Positions 1 to 7,765 of a stretch of 64,000 nt of DNA are shown one piece after another. Made by a program: the position numbers and the translations under genes. Positions within the stretch are counted from its first letter, which is position 1, and every line of letters starts with the position of its first letter. Source of the DNA: UMGS1783 sp900555065 (GTDB lineage Bacteria > Bacillota > Clostridia > Oscillospirales > UMGS1783); assembly GCA_937991645.1 (NCBI GenBank), contig CALKPL010000038.1, forward strand, positions 119,105 to 183,104, in the 5' to 3' direction. The notes beneath the pieces were generated by a model. It was not told the origin of the DNA. It ran no database searches and saw nothing but the letters and a program-made list of their open reading frames with translations.

Positions 1-823
1 ATTCCACGCTAATAAGATTTTCACAGTTATTAAACGCTTGTACTCCAATGATAGTAACAGTTTTCGGAATTGTAATGCTCTTCAATTTATTGCAGCCATA
101 GAACGCACTCTCCCCAATAGTCTCGACTCCCTCCGGAATTTCTATGCTTGTCAAATTACTGCAATATGAGAACACACTTTTATTAATATCCTTCAGTTGG
201 CTCTCTTCTGCAAAGGTTACGCTACTCAAATTTGAGCAACGCTGGAATGCATTCTCCCCAATGGTAGTTACACTAGATGGGATTTTTATGCTCGTCAAAC
301 TTGTGCAATATGTGAACGCCTGATTCCCAATGCTTTTGGTTCCACTTGGAAATTCTATGCTCGTCAGTTTACCGCAATCATTGAACGCAAAATTATTAAT
401 AGTCTCCAGTCGGCTCCCTTCTGCAAAGGTTACGCTATCCAAATTTGAACAGCTCTGGAACGCTCTCTCCTCAATGGAAATTACACTGGCTGGGATTTTT
501 ACACTTTCTAATTTTTTACAAAGCTGAAACGCTTGGACTCCAATACTCTCGATCCCCTCCGGGATCTCTATGCTCGTTAAATTTCCGCAATTAAAGAACG
601 CAGCCTTCCCAATAGCAGTGACCGGCTTTCCCTCTATCTCGTTCGGAATTACGACGCTCGCTTCGTTTCCTGTATATCCGGTTATGGTCACACTTTCGCC
701 GTTGACTTCATATACCAATCCTTCGGCTGTAGTCTCTCCCGCCGCAAACACGGTCATGGGCAGCATTCCCAACACCATGCACAGGGACAGCAGCAGCGCC
801 GCCAGTTTCCTTTTTGCTTGAAT
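1..823 (-). CDS. BspA-like leucine-rich repeat surface protein, C-terminus outside window
   Basis: The reading frame stays open to the left edge, so only the N-terminal 274 or so residues are visible. They form a signal peptide (basic QAKRK, hydrophobic core, cut near VFAAG) followed by LRR_5/BspA-type repeats of about 23 residues with the pattern AFxxCxxLxSIxIPxxVxxIG. Such proteins are secreted adhesins or wall proteins. The start is odd. Alignment with the paralogue starting at 3054 puts an ATT codon (823-821) exactly where that gene has ATG, 9 nt after AGGAGG. An in-frame TTG at 840 would overlap the ribosome site. The gene is the last visible member of a tandem set of secreted proteins at the end of the kinase operon. 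Confidence 0.75.
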   Translation of the reverse strand, partial: MQAKRKLAALLLSLCMVLGMLPMTVFAAGETTAEGLVYEVNGESVTITGYTGNEASVVIPNEIEGKPVTAIGKAAFFNCGNLTSIEIPEGIESIGVQAFQLCKKLESVKIPASVISIEERAFQSCSNLDSVTFAEGSRLETINNFAFNDCGKLTSIEFPSGTKSIGNQAFTYCTSLTSIKIPSSVTTIGENAFQRCSNLSSVTFAEESQLKDINKSVFSYCSNLTSIEIPEGVETIGESAFYGCNKLKSITIPKTVTIIGVQAFNNCENLISVE

Positions 824-1108
824 TTGGTTTCTCCTCCTTGTCAAACAAGATTGCTTATCCTTTGGTATCCACCAAAGGATAGAAGGGATATCCCTTCTTG
901 AAAAAATACCGGCTGCGCCGGGGCGGGCTGTGGGTTTTGCACGAAGCCCGCCCGCAGGCGCTTTTGCCGGTTTTGTTTTATCTCTCAGCCTTATTTCCCG
1001 GCCGCCGCCTTTTTCCGCCTGTAGAGCAGCATTCCCAGCACGCCGCCGCAGGAAGCCAGCATCAGGCCGATCCACAGCGCCATATCGCTGCTGTCCCCGG
1101 TCTGTGGG
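752..1108. repeat. Duplicated block, copy 1 (signal peptide, spacer, wall-anchor coding end)
   Basis: This stretch closely matches 2984-3340. It covers the signal-peptide coding end of one gene, the whole intergenic spacer and the sorting-signal coding end of the next gene. The spacer holds a hairpin around ATCCTTTGGT/ACCAAAGGAT and the palindrome AGAAGGGATATCCCTTCT, both in the 5' leader of the minus-strand gene. The conservation suggests exchange of whole gene modules through shared ends. Confidence 0.75.
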
Positions 1109-3054
1109 CTTTCTGTTTGCCCAGAAGGCTTGCCCTGCTGTTCGGGCTTGGCTGGATCGGTTGGCTCAGTCGGGTCGGTAGGAGTGGTCGGGTCAGTAGG
1201 ATCCGTTGGCTCAGTGGGTTCAACCGGCTCCAAAGAGGAACGAACCTGCACATATTTTTCGTTCTGATACTCTGTGCCGGCAGGATCGCCAATAATTTCC
1301 TCAGCCGCAGCAGAATCACCGGCCGCTACAACAGGATCGGTGTAGCCAGATAAGTCAGGTTTCCAGCGCATGGCGCCCTTTCCGCCGCTGGCAGTGACAA
1401 CCGCTCCGTCGGAGATGGTGAAGATCCCCTTCTGATCGCCGCCCAATTCACCAGAGATATCTTCCTGGCCAGCAAAGATACCATAGTGCTCGCCGCTTGC
1501 AGAAGAGGCATTTACTACGGTTCCGGCTCCGCTGACGATGACATCACCGCAGATGCCGTGATCGTTTACGGAAGAAATATTCACCTTCGCTCCGTTAATC
1601 GCCGTAAGGTCAGTATTAATGCCCGGAGTGCCGAAACTGGCATCCTGAGTTGCATTGTTCTTCGCATTCAGCGTCGCGCCGTCCACCGTCAGTCCGCCGA
1701 TTGCTCTGACTGCGGCATATGGCTGATCCTGCTCGTCGCTGGAAAAGTCAACGGTAAGATCTACAGACGCCCCGTCTTCAATGGTAATGGTATTGTTGCC
1801 AAACAGGCCGAAATAGGTGCCGCTGGTGGTCAGGCTTCCGTTTCCTTTGACCGTCATAGCCCCGTGGGAATAAACCGCGGAGTGAGGGAAGTCCCCTTCT
1901 CCGGTAATCTGATTCTCACCTTTCAGCACAAGGGTAAAGTTCTCTTCCTGCGCCCATACAGCGCCGAAGCCGCTGGATGTCAGCTGGGCGTTATCCAGTG
2001 TCAAGGTGTTGGCCGCCGGATCATAGTACGCCGTGGCGCCGTCACCGTCGGCATCACCCAGAATGTCGCTGGCGTTGGCGCTGGTGACGGTGATGCCGTT
2101 CACCTTTACCGCATACGTCTGTACCCCGGATGTTTCTACTTCAGCCTTGCACACCGTACAAACCCCGTTTGCTATCTGATGCACTCCGTACTGGTCTTTT
2201 TCGGCGCAGCCCTCTGCCGTGCAGGCTTTCCAGTGATGTGTGCCGTCGCTGGTCCAGTCTTCCGCCCAGACATGCTCGTGTTGCTCTTTGTATACCAGCC
2301 TGAGATCGTAATATTTATCCACCACCTCATGTACCACTACCACAGGTCTTCCCTCAGTGTTTATATATATATACTCTACTGTTCTCGATGAATAAATGCT
2401 CTCAAGCTCCGTTTTGACCATCAGGTTATCCCCGGTGACATTCGCCAGCTCAGGAACCGTTGCCTTATTCCCCTCGAAATAGGCATAGAGCAGATCAATT
2501 ATGGCTTCTATATCAGCATCATCTGCAGCTTCTATGCCCTCCTTGTATAGCTTCTGGTCGCTGCCGGGCAAAGCCACATCTACAACTCCCGTATAATGAT
2601 TAATGATCTCCGTGTTGACTTTAGGTGAGTCGTCTTCAACGAATGTCTCTTTGCTCGCGCTGCTCCACTCAGTCCATTCCGTCACATCAAAGCTCGCCGG
2701 ATTGCCCCGATCGCCGGTGCCGGAAATAGCCTCCCGCGCTTTCACCTCCACGCGAAAGTTTGTGGGTTCTGTTAAATCCCCAAACGTTTTAAAGGTATAG
2801 TCAGTAGCCTGGCGAACCGTTTCTTTCGCCTTTAGATTCTCATCGACGAAAAGGGACACTTCATACTCAAAGATCTCCAGCTCTCCGATGGGTTCCGGCT
2901 GGCTCCAGCTGACTTTCAAACCGCTGTTTGTCCACTCCCGCTTTAAATCTCCCGGAGCAGCCGGCGCACCCGCCGCAAAAGCGGTCATGGGCAGCACTCC
3001 CAACACCATACACAGGGAAAGCAGCAACGCCGTCAGTTTCCTTTTTGCTTGCAT
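991..3054 (-). CDS. Secreted xPxTG wall-anchored protein with carbohydrate-binding-like repeats
   Basis: The 687-residue product starts at the ATG placed 9 nt after AGGAGG; a TTG seven codons earlier would overlap that site. A signal peptide (MQAKRKLTALLLSLCMVLG) leads to a fibronectin-III-like region (about residues 25-140). A HEH...HWKAC cysteine/histidine motif follows near 270-300, then a beta-rich region with DGDG and repeated 'NGSLTTSG'-type strands like those of right-handed beta-helix or cellulose-binding-type wall proteins. The C-terminus has a PTDPT linker, the sorting motif SPQTG, a hydrophobic segment and YRRKK. Sortases of clostridia accept (S/P)PxTG motifs. The protein is therefore probably wall-linked; its ligand is unknown. 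Confidence 0.8.
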   Translation of the reverse strand: MQAKRKLTALLLSLCMVLGVLPMTAFAAGAPAAPGDLKREWTNSGLKVSWSQPEPIGELEIFEYEVSLFVDENLKAKETVRQATDYTFKTFGDLTEPTNFRVEVKAREAISGTGDRGNPASFDVTEWTEWSSASKETFVEDDSPKVNTEIINHYTGVVDVALPGSDQKLYKEGIEAADDADIEAIIDLLYAYFEGNKATVPELANVTGDNLMVKTELESIYSSRTVEYIYINTEGRPVVVVHEVVDKYYDLRLVYKEQHEHVWAEDWTSDGTHHWKACTAEGCAEKDQYGVHQIANGVCTVCKAEVETSGVQTYAVKVNGITVTSANASDILGDADGDGATAYYDPAANTLTLDNAQLTSSGFGAVWAQEENFTLVLKGENQITGEGDFPHSAVYSHGAMTVKGNGSLTTSGTYFGLFGNNTITIEDGASVDLTVDFSSDEQDQPYAAVRAIGGLTVDGATLNAKNNATQDASFGTPGINTDLTAINGAKVNISSVNDHGICGDVIVSGAGTVVNASSASGEHYGIFAGQEDISGELGGDQKGIFTISDGAVVTASGGKGAMRWKPDLSGYTDPVVAAGDSAAAEEIIGDPAGTEYQNEKYVQVRSSLEPVEPTEPTDPTDPTTPTDPTEPTDPAKPEQQGKPSGQTESPQTGDSSDMALWIGLMLASCGGVLGMLLYRRKKAAAGK

Positions 3055-3340
3055 TGTATTTTTCCTCCTTGTCAAATAAGATTGCTTATCCTTTGGTAGA
3101 TATCAAAGGATAGAAGGGATATCCCTTCTTGAAAAAGATACCGGCTGCGCCGGGGCGGGCTGTGGTTTTTGCACGAAGCCCGCCCGCAGGCGCTTTTGCC
3201 GGTTTTGTTTTATCTCTCAGCCTTATTTCCCGGCCGCCGCCTTTTTCCGCCTGTAGAACAGCATCCCCAGCACCCCGCCGCAGGAGGCCATCATCAGGCC
3301 GATCCACAGCGCCATATCGCTGCCGTCCCCAGTCTGGGGG
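2984..3340. repeat. Duplicated block, copy 2
   Basis: This is the partner of 752-1108 and covers the same functional parts: signal-peptide coding end, structured spacer and SPQTG anchor coding end. The differences are scattered single bases. The middle parts of the genes between the two copies are unrelated to each other. Confidence 0.75.
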
Positions 3341-5517
3341 CTGCCGGTGTCGCCGGAAGGATCCTGCTGACCCTGCGAATCGGATGAATCGGTCGGATCA
3401 GTCGAATCGGTTGGCTCTCCGGTTCCCGCTGCAGGGATGGCTTCAGTCTGCACATATTCACAGACTGCACAGCCGCGCTCTCTGGAACCCGCTTCAGTCT
3501 CGGTGGCCTCTTTGGTTACTTTCCAATCGCCGTAGGTATGGTTTGCCACATTCAGCTTTTCACCGCAGGAGCATTCCTTCCAGTGCTCGGTTTCGTCATA
3601 TTTCCACGTTTCATCATGGATGCCGTGCTCATGCCCGATCTCCGGGATGATTTCAACCTGCACATATTCACAGACCGTACAGCCGCGCTCTCTGGAACCC
3701 ACTTCGGTTTCAGTGGCCTCTTTGGTTACTTTCCAATCGCCGTAGATATGGTTTGCCACATTCAGCTTTTCACCGCAGGAGCATTCCTGCCAGTGCTGGG
3801 TTTTGTCATATTTCCATGTTTCGTCATGGATGCCATGCTCATGTTCAAGCATCGGAATGGTTTCGGTCTGAACATGGTCGCAGACCGTGCAGTCACGTGC
3901 TTTGGAGCCTTCTTCGGTCTCGGTGGCCGGCTTCGTCACTCTCCATTCGCCGTAGGCATGGTTTGCCACATTCAGCTTTTCACCGCAGGAGCATTCCTGC
4001 CAGTGCTGGGTTTTGTCATATTTCCATGTTTCGTCATGGATGCCATGCTCATGTTCAAGCATCGGAATGGTTTCGGTCTGAACATGGTCGCAGACCGTGC
4101 AGTCACGTGCTTTGGAGCCTTCTTCGGTCTCGGTGGCCGGCTTCGTCACGCTCCATTCGCCGTAGGCATGGTTTGCCACATTCAGCTTTTCACCACAGGA
4201 ACACTCCTTCCAGTGATTAGTATCATCATATTTCCATGTTTCGTCATGGATGCCATGCTCATGTTCAAGCATCGGAATGGTTTCGGTCTGAACATGGTCG
4301 CAGACCGTGCAGTCACGTGCTTTGGAGCCTTCTTCGGTCTCGGTGGCCGGCTTCGTCACGCTCCATTCGCCGTAGGCATGGTTTGCCACATTCAGCTTTT
4401 CACCACAGGAACACTCCTTCCAGTGATTAGTATCATCATATTTCCATGTTTCGTCATGGATGCCATGCTCATGTTCAAGCATCGGAATGGTTTCGGTCTG
4501 CACATAGTCGCAGACCGTGCAGTCACGCTCTCTGGAACCTTCTTCGGTCTCGGTGGCCTCTTTGGTTACTCTCCAATCGCCGTAGATATGGTTTGCCACA
4601 TTCAGCTTTTCACCACAGGAACACTCCTGCCAGTGCTCGGTATCGTTATATTTCCATGTTTCGTCATGGATGCTGTGTTCATGAACCGGAATCGTCTCTT
4701 CCTGCTTATATTTGCAGATGGAGCAGGTACGTTCTCTGGAACCTGTTTCGGTTGTGGTAGGCTCCTTTGTTATCGTCCAATCATCGAAAGTATGGTCGGC
4801 TACAGTATCTTGATTAACTTCTTTGCAGTAGTAGCATTCCTTCCAGTGTGTAGTCGAACCGCTACTCCAGTCGTCGGTATAGTAATGTTGGTGTTCCCTG
4901 TATCTATCAATCTGCTCATAGCCGCAGGTAAGGCACCGCCTTTCACATACGTCATACTTCGTATTTACATCATAATAGATCAGCTCCCATTCGCCGAAGT
5001 TATGGGGGCTCTCTTCAGATTTCTCTCCGCAGCTGCATTCTTTCCAATGCTGGGTTCCATTATTTTTCCAGCCGCCGAAGCTGTGTTCATGGGGGGGAGT
5101 AGGCCCCTCTCCGCCGCCGGTATTGCCGCCGATTGCCCAGTCGCCCCAGGCGTCTCTCTTCCATACGGTATAAGAGCCGTCCGGATCGCCGGTAAGGTAA
5201 ATCTGTCTGGCCCGTACTTTAAGCGTATACGCATCCTTCGACTGAGTGATATTCTTCGAATCGAAAAATACCCACCTGTCTATCTCAACGCTTTCTGTCT
5301 GGAGTACCTGGCCGTTCAGTACCAGCTGCGCCTCATACTCAAGATACGTGCTGCCTGATGCGTTGGCAGGTTTATCCCACATTACCTGGTTTCCATATCC
5401 CGACCAGCGGGGATTTTCCGGCACATATTGCCCCGCAGCAAACACTGTCGCCGGCAGTATTCCTACCACCATGCATAAGGACAGCAGCAGCGCCAGCAAA
5501 CTCTTTTTTCGAAGCAT
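3223..5517 (-). CDS. Wall-anchored repeat protein with six 70-residue Cys/His repeats
   Basis: A signal peptide is followed by a domain (WSGYGNQVMW ... GDPDGSY) shared with the next upstream protein. Two diverged and six nearly identical 70-residue units come next, each with HEH, HWxECSCGE and CTVC motifs, so each unit carries a probable zinc-binding Cys/His cluster. The end is SPQTG, a membrane segment and YRRKK, matching the previous protein. About 764 residues. The ATG at 5517 is chosen because it lies 9 nt after AGGAG, whereas the ATG at 5523 is only 3 nt away. A long open frame on the other strand (3538-5358) is a by-product of the repeats. Likely a surface stalk or adhesin; the ligand is unknown. 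Confidence 0.8.
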   Translation of the reverse strand: MLRKKSLLALLLSLCMVVGILPATVFAAGQYVPENPRWSGYGNQVMWDKPANASGSTYLEYEAQLVLNGQVLQTESVEIDRWVFFDSKNITQSKDAYTLKVRARQIYLTGDPDGSYTVWKRDAWGDWAIGGNTGGGEGPTPPHEHSFGGWKNNGTQHWKECSCGEKSEESPHNFGEWELIYYDVNTKYDVCERRCLTCGYEQIDRYREHQHYYTDDWSSGSTTHWKECYYCKEVNQDTVADHTFDDWTITKEPTTTETGSRERTCSICKYKQEETIPVHEHSIHDETWKYNDTEHWQECSCGEKLNVANHIYGDWRVTKEATETEEGSRERDCTVCDYVQTETIPMLEHEHGIHDETWKYDDTNHWKECSCGEKLNVANHAYGEWSVTKPATETEEGSKARDCTVCDHVQTETIPMLEHEHGIHDETWKYDDTNHWKECSCGEKLNVANHAYGEWSVTKPATETEEGSKARDCTVCDHVQTETIPMLEHEHGIHDETWKYDKTQHWQECSCGEKLNVANHAYGEWRVTKPATETEEGSKARDCTVCDHVQTETIPMLEHEHGIHDETWKYDKTQHWQECSCGEKLNVANHIYGDWKVTKEATETEVGSRERGCTVCEYVQVEIIPEIGHEHGIHDETWKYDETEHWKECSCGEKLNVANHTYGDWKVTKEATETEAGSRERGCAVCEYVQTEAIPAAGTGEPTDSTDPTDSSDSQGQQDPSGDTGSPQTGDGSDMALWIGLMMASCGGVLGMLFYRRKKAAAGK
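3430..4685. repeat. Six tandem 210-bp coding repeats
   Basis: The same sequence landmarks recur every 210 bp (for example at 3451, 3661, 3871, 4081, 4291 and 4501). The units that start near 4081 and 4291 are almost identical over their full length. This implies recent expansion and probable copy-number variation. Assemblies from short reads may collapse or expand the tract. Confidence 0.9.
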
Positions 5518-5543
5518 CTTCATTCTCTCCTTTACAAGTAGAA

Positions 5544-6771
5544 TCAGTTTTTGGTATCTCCGCCGTCCGGTTCGGACGGATCCTTTCCTCCGGCTGGCGG
5601 GTTATCCTGTGCCTTCCGCTTTTTCCTGTATAAGAATACAAGCAGCAGCGCCAGCAGGACAGCCGCCGGTATCGCGGCCAACAGAACGATGTAGACGGCG
5701 TTTCCATCCTTTTCGTCTCCCGGCAACGGGGCGGGTTGGATGATTGCAGAAACGGAGAAGGGGGTATCGGAACCGAGTACGGCATACCGGCCCGGGCCGC
5801 CGGCTTCAAAGACCAGGCTGCCGTCTTCGGCCTTTGCCTCTATGCGCTCCGGCTCGCCGTCCACCCGCACCGCCTGGTAATGGGCGTAGCCCTCCAGATG
5901 GCTGTTCATCGGGATGCGCACCGTCATGGCGCTGTCTTTGATTTCCACCGGCTCCCCGTTCTGGCGGATGCTGATCTCATACACCGACAGCAGGCCGTCC
6001 AGCGCTTCTTTCAGCTCCGGCTTCTCTTCAAGCAGGCTCTCCGCCTCCATGACGCCGGCGTACAGCTCCACACCCTCCGGAACCGCTTCGGACAGGGAGA
6101 CGGAAACGCCGGTATTTTCATCGGTCAGCTCCGCGATGCCTTCGCCGCCGGAATCCTGCCCGTTATCCGTGGTTTCCCCGGTGGCTGACGTCTGCGCGGC
6201 GTCCCTTGTCTCGGCGTAGCCGCAGACGGTGCAGATGCGGCTCTCTGTATTGCCATCCGCCGTCCATGCGCCGAAGCTGTGATCCGCCGCATCCTTTTTG
6301 TCGCCGCAGGAGCACGCCTGCCAGTGCTGTGCCGCGTCGTGCTTTTGGGTATAGCTGTGCTCATGGGGCGGTTCGGCTTCTCCGACGTCCGCCACCATAT
6401 ACTGGCCGTCCGGGTCGCCCACGATCATGATCCATCTGGCACGCACCCGTATGGTGTACTCCTCCTGCGGCCGCGTCACCACATCGTTTGTGAAAAACAA
6501 ATAGGTGTCGATTTCCACTGCCTTGGACTCGACCACATCGTCGCCCAGCAGCAGCTGTGCCTCGTATTCAAAGCTATCGCCGGAGGCCGCTCCTGCCGGC
6601 CGGCCCCACTGCACCTGGTTTTGGTAGCCCGACCAGCGGGGGTTCCCTGGCACATATTCCCCCGCCGCCGAAACGGACAGGGGAAGGGCCGCGATCATCA
6701 GGCATACCGCCAGCAGCATACTGAAAAGCCATGCGCCTTTTTGCCGCCCCGGCGGTTTTTTCCCTGCGCAT
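5544..6771 (-). CDS. Secreted membrane-anchored protein with Cys/His repeat; apparent frameshift at A6
   Basis: The main frame encodes a signal peptide core, the WSGYQNQVQW/GDPDGQY domain shared with the 3223-5517 product, one HEHSYT...HWQACSCGD...CTVCGY unit, a beta-rich domain and a C-terminal membrane segment with YRKKRK and no sorting motif. No start codon lies in this frame after the ribosome site. GGGAGG followed 9 nt later by ATG (6771-6769) opens another frame that begins MRREK. Dropping one A from the six-A run (plus-strand T6 at 6756-6761) joins MRREK directly to PPGRQKGAWLFS, giving a perfect signal peptide and 408 residues. The cause is either a one-base error, a real mutation or slippage on the A run. 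Confidence 0.7.
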
Positions 6772-6787
6772 ACGCAATCTCCTCCCT

Positions 6788-7405
6788 TTATCGCACCGGA
6801 GCGCCCTGCGAGGAAAGCGGTGCTCCGCATGCTCCGCAGAAGCGGCTTCCGGGCGGTATCTCCGCCCCGCACTGGGGGCATTTGTTTTCCAGCTTCGCCC
6901 CGCAGTTGTTGCAGAATTTGGCGCCGGCCGCACACTGGGTTTTGCAGGCGGGGCAAACCACCATACCCGCGTTCAGTTCCGCCCCGGCGTTTCGCACCAC
7001 CACCGAGCGGCCGCCGGAGACGATGCACTGCTCAATCACCTGGAAAATCTCTTCCGGCAGCTTTTTCTGCTTGTAGGCGCCCACACCGGCAGTCACCGCC
7101 AGCGGCCATGCGATAAACCATCCCAGCGCGCCGGCGCCGATCTTATCCGACCATTCGCCCTGACCCACGGTGACGTTTAAGTTGTCATCCATCCGGATCA
7201 TCTGCACCGTCGTAGCCATCCTCATGCCGGCAATGGTCTTCCAGCCGTCTTTTTCCTGACGGCCCTGCACCACATAGCCTTCTGTGGTTTCGGCACTCTG
7301 TACCTCCATCCCCTTAGCGGATGAAAGGAACGCCTCCACCGCGTTTGCCACCACCTGGGTACTCATGCCGGCAGGCAGCCGGAATACTCTCGATTCATTT
7401 GCCAT
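6788..7405 (-). CDS. Double zinc-ribbon protein
   Basis: A 205-residue protein. The first 130 residues form an alpha/beta domain with a short hydrophobic stretch (GWFIAWPLAVTAGVGAY) and match no family I can name. The last 60 residues hold two zinc ribbons: CPAC...CNNC and CPQC...CGAC. Zinc ribbons of this type recur in clostridial kinase/FHA clusters, and both kinases in this operon begin with one, so a role as scaffold or protein-interaction module in the same complex is likely but inferred. The gene lies 13 nt after the 103-residue gene and 16 nt before the next start. Confidence 0.7.
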   Translation of the reverse strand: MANESRVFRLPAGMSTQVVANAVEAFLSSAKGMEVQSAETTEGYVVQGRQEKDGWKTIAGMRMATTVQMIRMDDNLNVTVGQGEWSDKIGAGALGWFIAWPLAVTAGVGAYKQKKLPEEIFQVIEQCIVSGGRSVVVRNAGAELNAGMVVCPACKTQCAAGAKFCNNCGAKLENKCPQCGAEIPPGSRFCGACGAPLSSQGAPVR

Positions 7406-7418
7406 CTCGTCTTCCTCC

Positions 7419-7730
7419 TCATTCTAAAGCCTGTACCTCATCGATATGCTGCAGTACGCTGTCTGCCAGATAACGTACTGCCAGCTGTTTTTCCTCCTCA
7501 CTCAGGCCGCTTGCCGGACGGAGCATGGAAACATGGAGGATCGATGTGTTGATGGTCTGTTCCGTCACGGCAAAGGCGTACTCACTGGTATGCCCCAGCA
7601 CCTTCGCCTCCGCCTTGATATCGCCGACCAGCGTCTGCTCGTATTGGCAGCCCATCCGGTCCAGCACGTCAAAGACGGCGTACACAGCCATGCGGCGGGG
7701 ACAGTTGACATTTCTTTTTAGACTCAGCAC
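7419..7730 (-). CDS. Conserved small protein of unknown function
   Basis: A 103-residue soluble protein with a GTG start 6 nt after AAAGGAG. It has a mixed alpha/beta composition, no signal peptide and no membrane segment. The pattern (VYAVFDVLDRMGCQYEQ, then a beta section, then a C-terminal helix with LADSVLQHIDEV) resembles the N-terminal part of the neighbouring 205-residue zinc-ribbon protein in size and predicted fold, though I cannot show homology. It sits 36 nt downstream of the kinase gene in the same operon. Confidence 0.6.
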   Translation of the reverse strand: MLSLKRNVNCPRRMAVYAVFDVLDRMGCQYEQTLVGDIKAEAKVLGHTSEYAFAVTEQTINTSILHVSMLRPASGLSEEEKQLAVRYLADSVLQHIDEVQALE

Positions 7731-7765
7731 TTTTTTCTCCTTTCCCCCGGAAACGGGGCTGTCAT

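Noticed and set aside
3538..5358. 606-codon plus-strand open frame
   Set aside because: It runs antisense through the 210-bp repeats; the minus-strand frame has a signal peptide, Cys/His repeats and a sorting signal. The antisense frame stays open because the repeat does.
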